10,443 nt of DNA from Nitrososphaeria archaeon (GTDB taxonomy: Archaea; Thermoproteota; Nitrososphaeria; Nitrososphaerales; Nitrososphaeraceae): contig JAJPIN010000058.1 of the NCBI GenBank assembly GCA_021324715.1, positions 1 to 10,443 on the forward strand, given 5' to 3'. The position numbers and the translations under genes are program-made. Shown here one piece after another: positions 1 through 8,400 of the stretch (its first letter is position 1; each line of letters opens with the position of its first letter). The notes beneath the pieces are model-generated. The model made no database searches. It was not told the DNA's origin and worked only from the letters and a program-made list of their open reading frames with translations.

Positions 1-929
1 ATACGTACATTTCTTGTGTCTACCACGTAGACGTTCCCCTGCTTGTCGGTCACTATCCCATGATCTTCTACAAAGTGACCATTTCCATATCCAAATCCAC
101 CCCATTTTGTGATAAAGTCACCCTTATTATCAAATTTTGCAACCTGAGAATTGTTTCTCCCATCAGTAACATAAATTGAGTCATTTGAGTCCACTGTAAT
201 ATCGTGTAAATGGACGAATAACATGCCAGGCGAATAAGAATTCCATTTGGTCAAAAACTTCCCATCATTGGTAAATTTTTGAACTTCAGGATTGTCCTGA
301 TCACTTGTATATACATCATCTTTTGAATCAACTGCAACTCCCCAAGGTTTAATAAATTGACTATCGCCTTTTCCCTTACTGCCCCACATTGTAATGAACT
401 TACCATTACTGTCAAATTTTGATATTCGTTGGGCAGCGTAATCAGCGACAAATACATTGCCTTTAGAATCTACAGCCATACTTTCAGGTTGCAAGAACTG
501 CCCTGGTCCTGTCCCTCGCGAACCCCATGATGTAATGAACTTACCATTACTGTCAAATTTCTGAATATTGCATTTTTCTGCATCACTTACGTAAACGTTT
601 CCCTTTGAATCAACTGCAATTCCGTGGGCATGCAAAAATTGTCCCGGCCCGGTTCCTTTAGTACCCCAAGCGGTAATTAGTGTACCATTATTAGTGAATT
701 TTTTAACATAATGAAATCCTGGAAGATCGTTTGTAACAGGGCCTGAGCCACTTGACTTGTTTTGCATAGCTACATTAGTAACATATTGGGATTGATCGGC
801 ATTATCCTTGCAATTAAGACTTTTCGCATCCTCCGAACTTTGAGAATAAACGGAACGAAAATTCAAAATAGACAAGCTAGATAATATAATGGTTAACGAA
901 AAGATAATAGCCAGTAGCTTCAGGTTCAT
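1..929 (-). CDS. Exported NHL-repeat beta-propeller protein, C-terminus cut by window edge
   Basis: The frame is open from ATG 929-927 to the left edge, giving 309 residues with the C-terminus missing. Residues 1-30 form a signal peptide (hydrophobic LLAIIFSLTIILSSLS core, likely cleavage near VYSQ). From about residue 75 there are five NHL repeats of the type 'GKFITxWGSxGxGxxQF..P.G.AVDSKGNVYVxD....xIxKFDSNG'. The repeat tryptophans fall at 88, 135, 182, 229 and 276, an exact 47-residue period. NHL propellers usually have six blades, so about one blade probably lies outside the window. Such propellers are binding scaffolds or lyase-like folds; no catalytic residue can be assigned, and the ligand is unknown. 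Cys40 and Cys120 are the only cysteines seen. The start is supported by GAGG about eight bases upstream. The gene points the same way as the copper-type cluster but sits 229 bp beyond its last gene, so it is probably a separate unit. Confidence 0.88.
   Translation of the reverse strand, partial: MNLKLLAIIFSLTIILSSLSILNFRSVYSQSSEDAKSLNCKDNADQSQYVTNVAMQNKSSGSGPVTNDLPGFHYVKKFTNNGTLITAWGTKGTGPGQFLHAHGIAVDSKGNVYVSDAEKCNIQKFDSNGKFITSWGSRGTGPGQFLQPESMAVDSKGNVFVADYAAQRISKFDSNGKFITMWGSKGKGDSQFIKPWGVAVDSKDDVYTSDQDNPEVQKFTNDGKFLTKWNSYSPGMLFVHLHDITVDSNDSIYVTDGRNNSQVAKFDNKGDFITKWGGFGYGNGHFVEDHGIVTDKQGNVYVVDTRNVR
391..560 (-). repeat. Near-identical internal DNA repeats in the NHL gene
   Basis: A 29-base block at 391-419 recurs exactly at 532-560, 141 bases apart, which is one 47-residue NHL repeat. 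It encodes KFDSNGKFIT. Diverged copies are visible near 250-282 and 674-703. Exact DNA identity between adjacent blades suggests recent blade duplication or gene conversion rather than only ancient protein-level repetition. Confidence 0.85.
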
Positions 930-1158
930 GTTAAAAGCCTCTAATTTTCCAATCTTTACTCGGCGCTTATTACTAGTTTGCGAGCTCATAAAACATCAAT
1001 AGGAGTTCCTTAATCACCAAATATAAATTTAAAACTAATGGGAAAATTAGGTCTAGAGGCATAGGACAATTCACATTAGCTTATGGATAAAATCATATGT
1101 GTAGGACTAATATTGTAAAGCTCGCTATAAATTACGTAGAAAATGACGAACTTCATTA
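930..1158. other. Intergenic region between the NHL gene and the Met-rich gene
   Basis: This 229-bp AT-rich spacer separates two minus-strand genes. It probably holds the end of the upstream Met-rich transcript and the NHL gene promoter. The best TATA candidate is near 1021-1034. No convincing small reading frame, RNA gene or strong T-run terminator was seen. Confidence 0.5.
937..942 (-). promoter_or_regulatory. Shine-Dalgarno-like site for the NHL gene
   Basis: On the minus strand the sequence reads AGAGGC about eight bases before ATG 929. The GAGG core can pair with the usual archaeal 16S 3' end and supports that start. It implies a leadered transcript, unlike most other genes here. A TATA-like stretch (minus strand TTTAAATTTATATT) lies at about 1021-1034, which would give a leader of about 70 nt. 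Confidence 0.45.
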
Positions 1159-2217
1159 TTATTTACGTAGTTGCAAGTTAAAGGCTTCCAATAGGTTTGG
1201 ATGAATTTGTGTGTGAACTATCGTCATAACATCTAGAGGCGAAGCCTTCTTTGCAATTGATTCATTAAGATGGGTTAGACCATTATCTAGTTTAGTAACA
1301 AAGGCTGTTGCGTTCTTGTCGTCGCTCGGAGTCGAATGTTTAAGTTTAGTATTAAATACTTCGAATGCCTTTGTAGCTAGGCCTTGAGCACTCTGATAAT
1401 CTGAAATATTAGCTAGCGAGTAGCCCATATTCGTCTCATTTCCGTGATCTGTCATGGTCATTGTACTGGAGGAGGTATTCATTGAGGGCATATTCATATT
1501 GCTAGTTACAGAATTATTCCCAGATACTGGATTGCTCATAACCATGGAACCTCCACCAATGTTACTACCAGTCATGACCATGTTTGACATATTGGTCATG
1601 TCAAATCCAACATGGTAAGCCTTTCCATAGTTTACTAGCACTCCATCTATAACATTGGCAAAAGCCAATGCCTGAAGCTTTGTATTCTGGTTTGCTTCTT
1701 CTTGGGTATTGCCATCGCCAAACAGGCCTGTGAGAGACTTTAGAGCTCCCTCCAGAGGGTTTGAAGAGGTTGGTTGTACTTGCGCCAACCTGACCAATGA
1801 GTCTTGATCCAGTCTATTGTTAAGCACATTTACCAGTTGACTTGCGCCTTTTAGTTGATTCTCCGAAGTTGAGGTTGAATTTTGGAGCTCATCCAAAGCT
1901 CGTAAAAGGTCACTTGTTAACCGCGGACTGTCCTCTGTTATTTCTGCCATTATCCTTGGCGTAAGAAGCGAAGCGGCCTTGTATGCATGACTATGAGCCA
2001 GCGACACATTATGATTTTCTAGGTTTGTTACAACGAGCTTTAATTCTGCCTGTACTTGGTCTAAAATCCCTGCAAAAGTAGCGGTTTCATTAGGTGTAAA
2101 AAGATGCGCATATAGCCTTAGATTATTAAAGTTATCCGTATTCAATAACATCAAACTGAAGCAAATCCCAAGTAGCAGTACCAGAAATTTGACGTTTGGT
2201 ATAATGGTTTGTCTCAA
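1159..2217 (-). CDS. Exported methionine-rich protein, candidate copper binder (paralogue of 2902-3753)
   Basis: A 352-residue protein with an N-terminal hydrophobic signal (residues 9-25). Residues 38-200 are predicted helical. Residues 207-264 form a low-complexity stretch with 12 methionines in MxxM, MxM and NMxM spacings plus His258, the kind of soft-ligand cluster seen in extracytoplasmic Cu(I)-binding proteins. A helical C-terminal part follows, opening with DYQSAQ. It is clearly paralogous to 2902-3753: both share the N-terminal block ending 'PRLxxxL', a conserved His-Ala (His77 here) and the DYQSAQ block. About ten N-x-S/T sequons suggest surface glycosylation. The start is TTG. No ATG, GTG or TTG lies further upstream in frame before a stop, and AGGTGT sits nine bases before the TTG. 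A possible TATA-like box (minus strand CTAAAAATA) is at about 2262-2270. I do not recognise a named family. The four-helix look recalls imelysin/EfeO-type metal proteins, but that is a guess; the copper role is inference. Confidence 0.85.
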   Translation of the reverse strand: MRQTIIPNVKFLVLLLGICFSLMLLNTDNFNNLRLYAHLFTPNETATFAGILDQVQAELKLVVTNLENHNVSLAHSHAYKAASLLTPRIMAEITEDSPRLTSDLLRALDELQNSTSTSENQLKGASQLVNVLNNRLDQDSLVRLAQVQPTSSNPLEGALKSLTGLFGDGNTQEEANQNTKLQALAFANVIDGVLVNYGKAYHVGFDMTNMSNMVMTGSNIGGGSMVMSNPVSGNNSVTSNMNMPSMNTSSSTMTMTDHGNETNMGYSLANISDYQSAQGLATKAFEVFNTKLKHSTPSDDKNATAFVTKLDNGLTHLNESIAKKASPLDVMTIVHTQIHPNLLEAFNLQLRK

Positions 2218-2226
2218 ATTTAAATT

Positions 2227-2232
2227 ACACCT
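2227..2232 (-). promoter_or_regulatory. Shine-Dalgarno-like site that supports the TTG start at 2217
   Basis: The minus strand reads AGGTGT, matching part of the usual archaeal anti-SD complement (AGGAGGTGAT), nine bases before TTG 2217-2215. It helps choose this non-ATG start, since the next in-frame Met is residue 23, inside the signal peptide. Confidence 0.5.
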
Positions 2233-2368
2233 TGCAGAGGATGATGGTAATTTAATTGAACTATTTTTAGTCTTAAATGCATCAGTCTCCTACCGGGCAT
2301 CATACTCTTTTGAGAATAATGAGATAAGAAGGTAGTACTTATATCTTGTATGCTTGTTTTTGTCATAC

Positions 2369-2890
2369 TCATTTTGTTATATTTACTAGATATTTGTCCT
2401 TGGACTCAGTTACATTGGCGGCAAAATTTACTTGTTTGGGTTCTACAGGCATAAAGTTAATTCCCACAACTTTCACCGAAATTACATATTGTCCTGGACC
2501 CGGAAACTTGTATGATGAGAGGACTATGCCATTTGGAGTGTGAACATATCCTTGAGAAAATTCACTTGATTCTTTGTAAAGCGCTTTACCATTTTTAGTG
2601 ATTATTATGTCAGTGTCTGCGTGTAATACGCTTTGATTATTATTCTTATAAAATAGTGTCACCTTGAAAAATTCTGGAGATACTTTTTTAATTGTTTGAG
2701 GAGAATGCTCTAGCTTAATATTTATAAGATTATCATCTGTGGTAGAGTCAACTGATTTGACTTTTTTATTACTTAATCCATAAAATGGATTATCCTCAAC
2801 AATCAGGGCATTAATATTTCCAAGTTCATTTTTTGCAAATAAAATAAAAAAGAGTAATAAAAGGGTATAGAAAAGACAGCCTTCTTTCAT
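2369..2890 (-). CDS. Exported beta-sandwich protein of the thaumarchaeal copper-cluster type
   Basis: A 173-residue protein with a strong signal peptide (about residues 6-20). Residues 58-162 read as alternating beta strands: 'FFKVTLFYKNNNQS', then HADTDIIITKNGKALY, then a GPGQYVISVKVVGINFMP strand pair ending in NFAANV. The pattern of a His before an Asp-x-x-I-x-I strand, a later His117, a Gly-Tyr strand and 'VxGIxFxP' recalls YtkA-like or cupredoxin-like sandwich domains found beside CopC/CopD in thaumarchaea. No full cupredoxin Cys-His-Met copper site is visible. The ATG lies 11 bases after the stop of 2902-3753, so the two genes are very likely co-transcribed and perhaps partner proteins. 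It ends in TGA. There is no C-terminal anchor, so it may be free or a partner of the anchored sandwich proteins. The function is unknown. Confidence 0.82.
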   Translation of the reverse strand: MKEGCLFYTLLLLFFILFAKNELGNINALIVEDNPFYGLSNKKVKSVDSTTDDNLINIKLEHSPQTIKKVSPEFFKVTLFYKNNNQSVLHADTDIIITKNGKALYKESSEFSQGYVHTPNGIVLSSYKFPGPGQYVISVKVVGINFMPVEPKQVNFAANVTESKDKYLVNITK

Positions 2891-2901
2891 CAGCCTGAAT
2901 C

Positions 2902-3753
2902 TTACTTGTTGTGTGTTTCATTTCCTGATGAGGCATGTTCTGCTTCTGCACCATGATCTTCTTCAACAGCCAATTTTAGCTTGAACATATCATTTAGCAT
3001 TGGCGTAATTTTATCATCTACTATTTTGTCAGCTTGATCAAATGGGCTCTTGCTATCTATCTTGTCTTTTAGTGAGTTTAATGCGTTGGCCAATTCAGTT
3101 GAATTTGCATTTCCACTTGGTTTGATTTCATTATACAAATCAATAGCTCGTGATACGGCTGCTTGCGCACTCTGATAGTCAGCTTCATCCATTATCTTTG
3201 GAGTTTCAGTTGAGTTTGAGGTAGATGTGTTATTTTTATCATGACTTGCTTCACTCATGCCAAGAGAACTATTGTAGTGTTCCAAAGTTTCGCCAACCAA
3301 GTCATTTACCACTAGGGCTTTTACGGTTACGTTATCAAGTTGTTGTTTATCAATTCTAGCGCTTACTACCTCAGAAATTACATCGCCAAGATTACTAGCC
3401 TTGTCTTTAACTGCTGACTCTGAGGGTTTAGCAGAATCAAATGTCTTGACAAAATCTGTTAATGTATTATTCAGTTCAGTCGCAAGTCGAGGGTTTCTTT
3501 CGTTAATTTCCTTAGTATTATTTGCTGTTAGATGTTCACCAATATGTTCAGCATGCTCCTTCGCAATAGTAGCATTTGACGCAAGATCCTTTTGTGCCAA
3601 TTGTGATTCTATTTTCATCATTTCAACAATGGTCAAAAAAGATGCGCTTTCATCTCCAGAAAAAGTGTGACCAAATATGAAATAGTTCGCATTTGAGTAA
3701 AATGCTACCAACAATATGAAACCCAGTGTCGAAAAACCAAGTATCCTATTCAT
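2902..3753 (-). CDS. Exported His-tailed helical protein, candidate metal binder (paralogue of 1159-2217)
   Basis: A 283-residue protein starting at ATG 3753. A longer TTG start at 3768 is possible, but the ATG gives a cleaner signal peptide (MNRILGFSTLGFILLVAFYS) and a TATA-like box is centred 26 bases upstream of it, so I prefer it. Residues 35-165 and 190-262 look helical. His67, His70 and His74 (HAEHIGEH) form a possible metal-facing helix. The tail (265-283) contains EEDHGAEAEHASSGNETHNK-like acidic and His residues (His267, 273, 281). It aligns with the Met-rich protein at 1159-2217 over the N-terminal block and the DYQSAQ block but lacks the Met insert. About ten glycosylation sequons are present. 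It forms an operon with 2369-2890. No named family is recognised; a copper or other metal role is inferred from His clustering and neighbours. Confidence 0.85.
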   Translation of the reverse strand: MNRILGFSTLGFILLVAFYSNANYFIFGHTFSGDESASFLTIVEMMKIESQLAQKDLASNATIAKEHAEHIGEHLTANNTKEINERNPRLATELNNTLTDFVKTFDSAKPSESAVKDKASNLGDVISEVVSARIDKQQLDNVTVKALVVNDLVGETLEHYNSSLGMSEASHDKNNTSTSNSTETPKIMDEADYQSAQAAVSRAIDLYNEIKPSGNANSTELANALNSLKDKIDSKSPFDQADKIVDDKITPMLNDMFKLKLAVEEDHGAEAEHASSGNETHNK

Positions 3754-3774
3754 ACATATGCAATACAAATCAAC

Positions 3775-3783
3775 ATAATATAG
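3775..3783 (-). promoter_or_regulatory. TATA-like box for the 2902-3753/2369-2890 operon
   Basis: The minus strand reads CTATATTAT, centred about 26 bases before ATG 3753. That is the spacing expected for a leaderless archaeal transcript, and it is the main reason for choosing ATG 3753 over TTG 3768. Confidence 0.55.
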
Positions 3784-3864
3784 GATTTATGGTACATCAA
3801 TCGAATTCAAAGATGCTCAGATTGATAAGCATACTCAGTAGTATGTTCTAGATTCTAAATGCGA

Positions 3865-4425
3865 TCAAATCTTGCTTTTGTGTTTTAAATATGCTACAAT
3901 GGCAGCAACTGCAGCTAACCCCGGCAAGAGATAGTAAATTACAAGTTCATTTGTAGGTATTATCTGGTTTGGATTTGCAGCTGATATATCAAAATCAACT
4001 GAGAGCGGAGTTTGAGAATAAGTAGGATCGCCATTTATCTTAACAAGTAAAGTAAGCTGGTAGTCTCCAACTTCCTTGAAGGTATACGGAAAGGTGATAT
4101 CGCTAAAGTCATAAAATTTAAACGGAAATTCATGAATAATTGTACCATTCAACTTGTTCTTTATTATAAGTGAAGTATTGATGCTATTTAGGTTCTTATT
4201 ATCTTTGTCAAGGATACTAAAATTTAGTAAGGTTGAGTTGTCAGCAGCGAGTGGGAGGGCAGGATATGGAGCAAAAACTATTTGGTAGTTTCCAATATTC
4301 TTGGTCGCTCCAAAAAAGTGACCGGATATAAATTGTGAATGGCTATACTCATTCAAACCTACAAAAGATAACAAAACTAAAAGAAAAAAATATCTGCTAT
4401 ACAATATTTTTTGTACAGGGATCAA
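3865..4425 (-). CDS. Membrane-anchored extracytoplasmic beta-sandwich protein
   Basis: A 186-residue protein with an N-terminal signal (about residues 8-26), a beta-rich domain (about 44-148) and one C-terminal transmembrane helix (161-180) followed by a basic KHKSK tail, so the domain faces outside. The domain shows 'GNYQIVFAPYPALP', then STLLNFSILD, then SDITFPYTF and GDYQLTLLVKI. This edge-strand pattern is typical of YtkA-like or FixH-like immunoglobulin-type modules near copper genes. There is no obvious metal-ligand cluster; His30, His36 and His98 are scattered. The start is TTG: an in-frame stop lies four codons upstream and no ATG is available before the signal peptide. The promoter is unclear; minus-strand GGATTAAAAAC at about 4458-4468 is a weak candidate. 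It could assist CopC or a copper oxidase, but that is inference. Confidence 0.82.
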   Translation of the reverse strand: MIPVQKILYSRYFFLLVLLSFVGLNEYSHSQFISGHFFGATKNIGNYQIVFAPYPALPLAADNSTLLNFSILDKDNKNLNSINTSLIIKNKLNGTIIHEFPFKFYDFSDITFPYTFKEVGDYQLTLLVKINGDPTYSQTPLSVDFDISAANPNQIIPTNELVIYYLLPGLAAVAAIVAYLKHKSKI

Positions 4426-4639
4426 GATAGAATGTCAAAAAAGATTGAATTCCCCCTGTTTTTAATCCATTGCTTTTTATTCCTCTTCACAACTTTTTTA
4501 ACTAATGAAAAGTACGAATATGTGGAATACAGCGAACTTTTGCACTGATCAAATGACCTGGTAAGCAGTTTAAATCAAGTTAGACGGGATGAAGGCCAAT
4601 CATTCTTATTGTTTCGAGCAGGTTGATGAAAACGTTGTG
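4426..4639. other. Intergenic region between two anchored beta-sandwich genes
   Basis: A 214-bp spacer between minus-strand genes. It contains A/T-rich tracts (minus strand GGAATAAAAAGC and GGATTAAAAAC, about 4458-4484) that may include the promoter of 3865-4425, and a TTAAAAAAGTT stretch at about 4491-4501. No convincing short gene or RNA was seen. Confidence 0.4.
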
Positions 4640-5362
4640 CTACGGACCCTCTACGATTCCGTTCTTTATACGTAATTTATTCAACAAATATGCCGCCATT
4701 ACAATGGCAGCAATTCCAATTGCAAGAGCAGTTATCAATATCAAGTATGAGCTATTCAAATTTTTTTGTAATCCATTAATGGATTCTTGTATATCAGCCA
4801 TTTTTTTCTGTGACATATTCAAATCATCTCTACTGCTTTGAACGTCATTTGATAATTTACTCATCACGTTCTGAATTTGTCCATTCAGATTGTTTGTGTT
4901 AGTGTTATCGATAGAGCTGTCAGGAAAGGAAAGAGTTCCTTTTGATTCTATATCTTCGATCTTAAATTCACTGTCAACCTTTTGTCCCTTTATATCGCCT
5001 TTCAGTAATACACTATATGGTCCAACCCTGGTTGGAATTATCTTTGCGTCATACTCACCATCAGTCGTTGGTGACGGTTGAGCATCCAGTTGTTTTGTCA
5101 TTGTTCCAAATTTGACGGAGGCTGAAAGATTGGAAAGTGCATTTAATACTGGTGTTTGATTACCTCCAACTCCCTTATTTACCGCTATAGTTATACTATT
5201 CAAATCAGAAACAAGCGGGGGTTCAGACAACCATCCAACTTCAACAGTGGTATTCCCAAAAGTCTTACTAGTATGTGCAAAGGTAACATTAGGGTGACCT
5301 GAAACGACTATGAGACATAGTAAAAAAGCGCCAATAACAAGAATAATGTTTGTCTTATCCAT
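4640..5362 (-). CDS. Exported beta-sandwich protein with coiled-coil stalk and C-terminal membrane anchor
   Basis: A 240-residue protein. Residues 5-22 form a signal peptide, with His23 and His30 near the likely mature N-terminus (VTFAH). Residues 34-138 form a beta-sandwich with 'TTVEVGWLSEPPLVSDLNSI' and 'GEYDAKIIPTRVGPYSVLLK'. The 'VGWLxEPPLVxxxNxI' signature is the YtkA-like type found with thaumarchaeal copper proteins. A polar linker rich in Asn and Ser follows, then a heptad-like coiled-coil (about 157-202), one transmembrane helix (206-227) and a short basic cytoplasmic tail (LNKLRIKNG). The stalk could give oligomerisation or distance from the membrane. It is the first gene of the minus-strand cluster and is transcribed divergently from the CopCD fusion across 117 bp, so joint control is plausible. 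The exact ligand is not known. Confidence 0.85.
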   Translation of the reverse strand: MDKTNIILVIGAFLLCLIVVSGHPNVTFAHTSKTFGNTTVEVGWLSEPPLVSDLNSITIAVNKGVGGNQTPVLNALSNLSASVKFGTMTKQLDAQPSPTTDGEYDAKIIPTRVGPYSVLLKGDIKGQKVDSEFKIEDIESKGTLSFPDSSIDNTNTNNLNGQIQNVMSKLSNDVQSSRDDLNMSQKKMADIQESINGLQKNLNSSYLILITALAIGIAAIVMAAYLLNKLRIKNGIVEGP

Positions 5363-5479
5363 ATATCTTAAACTAGAGCCTGATAAGAGTTATATCCTTT
5401 ATCCTCTTAATTCGATTAGTGTACTAGAAAAAGGGGAATGATAAAATAATCAAAACAATATAATTTCCTTAGAGATTAA
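5363..5479. promoter_or_regulatory. Divergent promoter region between the anchored sandwich gene and the CopCD fusion
   Basis: This 117-bp spacer serves both directions. For the minus gene, GGATATAAC (minus strand of 5389-5397) is centred about 30 bases before ATG 5362. For the plus gene, GATAAAATAA (5440-5449) lies about 35 bases before TTG 5480, preceded by a purine-rich AAAAAGGGGA that could act as a BRE-like element. No clear palindromic operator for a metal sensor was recognised. Shared control of the two sides is inference. Confidence 0.55.
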
Positions 5480-8400
5480 TTGATTGTTAGACTTGATTAT
5501 AATCCCATTTTTTCATTATCTCATAAAAATCTAAGTTTATTGTTGATAACAAGTTTGGTGGCCCTCTTGGGTTTTGGTGCCATTCACACGTCTTTTGGAC
5601 ATGCATTTGTTATAAATAGCAGCCCTTCACAATCGCAATCTATACCTAAGTCTCCCCAACAGGTAAATGTATTCTTTAGCGAACCGGTTGATTTACGTTT
5701 CAGCCACCTCAAGGTTCTGGATTCTAACGGGAAGCAAGTAGACAAAGGAGATGTCCATCACTTGCAAAATGATGAATCTTCATTAACTGTATCCCTACCA
5801 TTACTGAAAGATGGAACTTATACGGTATCTACCAATGTATTATCCCAAACTGATGGTCATGTAACAGATAACGCATTTGTATTTGGTATTGGAGAGGCAG
5901 TCGTGGTACCTACAAATGTATCCACCTCCACTACGTCATCAACCCTGTATCTGCCGGAGGCAATTGCAAGATTTCCTACTCTTCTAGCACAGGTAATGAT
6001 AGTTGGAGCAGCGTTTGGAACCCTTTGGCTGTGGAGACCACTTTCGAAAATTACTTTACTTACTGACTCCATTTCTACAATTAGACCTAAAGTAGGCAAG
6101 AGTCTCGCTGGTTACTATGTAGTAGCTTCAATAATACTCGTATCTTCAAATTTTGCTATAATGCTTTTTCAGGCAATTGCGATTCACGGAAGCATAATTG
6201 ATGTATTTGGGACCAGATTTGGTACAGTGTTGATTGAACGATCTGTAATATCATTTATTATTCTTGGCTTGTCATTATTTGAATTAAGGCAATTTAGGAA
6301 AAACAAATCATATTCAATGTCCACAATGGAGAACGCAGGGTTTTTAATAATAGGAATGATTTTACTTGTCACAACCAGCTTAATTGGACATGGTGCATCA
6401 CATAAACAATTAGTCCCAATAATAATTGATTTTGTACATAATCTGGTTGCATCAATCTGGATAGGCGGTACGTTTTATCTTGGGTTTATCCTAATTCCAA
6501 AATTAAAAGCATCAGCGATGGACTGGTACCACAAATTGGGAACCATTTCTGTGTGGATTCCACGATATTCTGCATTAGTGGTAACACTTTTGGGTGCGAT
6601 ATTTATTACGGGTCCATTCTTATTGTACATACTACAAGATAATTTAGCTTTAGTGATCGGTTCCTTATATGGTACCTTTTTAATTGCAAAGCTTACATTC
6701 GCAGGATTGATGGTTATTTTGGGTGGTTATAGCAGTATATTTATTCAGAAACAGGTAGTAAATTCACTGAAGTTAGGACAAGTTATAGGAAGCAAATCGA
6801 GTGATTCCAGCGGGTCTAATGGGCAGTCTGACAATGAAGTAAGAGCAAATTCAATAATTGGTAAATTTAGACAGGCTCTAGTTATTGAATCCATACTCGG
6901 AATTGGGCTGCTTTTAAGCGTAGGTCTATTGGTAAATACAGGCGTTCCTGAAAGTCAGGGCCAGAATCAAGCTCAAGCGACGACTAAGGTACCAATTCAA
7001 AATGTACCATATGAGGCAACCAGGTTTCTCGATAATGGCACCAAAGTTGATTTAGCCATAACCCCTTTTGATGTTGGGAATAACAATTTCAAAGTATCGT
7101 TTTTGGATAATAATGGGAAACCCATTGACATGGCATCGGCCCAACTAAAATACTCTCAAATTGAACAGTCGATTGGCCCTATTACAGTGGATCTTAATAA
7201 GCAATCACGAGGAATATACTCAGTTAATGCCTCATTTGGTATACCGGGCACGTGGAACATGGAGGTACAAGGCATCCCAGCAAAACAAAATATGTCAGGT
7301 ATTGTAGGTTCATTTGCTAACTTGATTGTAAAACCAAACTTTGACCAGCTAAAATTCAATGTATCAGAATATCCAATATCAAAAACCACTTTGAGGCCCT
7401 TTTCCAATACCACCATACAACCATTATATCCAATTTATGACAAAAGCAGAAATTACATATGGTTTGGCGATACCATGCTTGGAAGCGGTCGTATTTTTGC
7501 ATATGATATCAATAACCACAATTATGTAGAGCACAAGATTAACGGAACATATATAGTAACTTTGATGGCTTTGGATTCAAAGAATAATTTGTGGTATGTG
7601 GATCCACTCACAAAAACTATTGGAAGTTATGATCCCACAAAAAATATTAGTAAATTATATCGCATTCCAAAAAATGTAACTCCATCGGGTATGGCAATTG
7701 ATTCAAACGACACCATTTGGATAACTTCACCGCTAACAGGAGAAGTTATGCGTTTTGATCCGCAAGTAGGTAACTTTACTTTAAAGTTACACCCCAAGGA
7801 GCAAAATGCCCGACCGTTTGCTATAGCCTCAGATCCTGTCAGTAATTTGATATGGTTTACTGATGAGGCAGGAAAATTAGCAAAAATAGATCCCAGTGCC
7901 AACTACTCTATAACTCAGTATTCTCCAAGCGGTAATAAATCATTGTCAAGTCCTACTGCATTGCTAATCGATAAGACTACGGGTGAAATTTATGTTTCAC
8001 AGCATGATGGTCATAGAATAACTGTTTTTGATCCGTTGACTAAAATATTCACGGACCTTCCGATAATTAATGAAGCAGGACTGCCTTTTGGAATGGCTAT
8101 TGATAAATATGGGAACTTATGGGTTGCTGAGCACACAATAAATAAGTTAGCTGTCATAGATACTCAAAAATCTAAGATTAGGGAGGTTCCTGTTAAAGCA
8201 CCTGCACCTTTTGTACAATGGCTTACCTCTGACTCAAATGGAAACATCTGGTTTGCTGAACAGCGAGGAAACTCGATTGGAGTGGTAGAACCTAGCGCAG
8301 GACCAGCAGTTCAACAACAAGTTCAACAATTAACAAAGAGTTCCACTTCAACCAGTACATCTAATTTTAAATTAGATATTAATTATCTGAATTTTATTGC

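Noticed and set aside
251..457. Minus-strand 68-residue frame inside the NHL gene
   Set aside because: It overlaps clear NHL repeats in another frame and has no family-like features.
2348..2368. Inverted repeat GTATG/CATAC by the stop of the 2369-2890 gene as a terminator
   Set aside because: The stem is only 5 bp with an 11-base loop, and the T-run is on the wrong strand for the minus-strand gene.
1159..3753. Assignment of the two paralogues to the imelysin/EfeO or FTR1 iron families
   Set aside because: Only a general helical resemblance; no diagnostic motif such as GxHxxE or REGLE is visible.
3751..3768. TTG start at 3768 giving five extra N-terminal residues (MYCIC) on the His-tailed protein
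   Set aside because: ATG 3753 gives a standard signal peptide and sits 26 bases after a TATA-like box, so the longer start is less likely.
4623..5081. Plus-strand frames opposite the anchored coiled-coil sandwich protein
   Set aside because: Antisense shadows of a well supported gene.
7380..8290. Calling the propeller region a functional virginiamycin B lyase (streptogramin resistance)
   Set aside because: The repeat fold matches, but catalytic residues cannot be confirmed by eye, and fusion to CopCD argues for another role.
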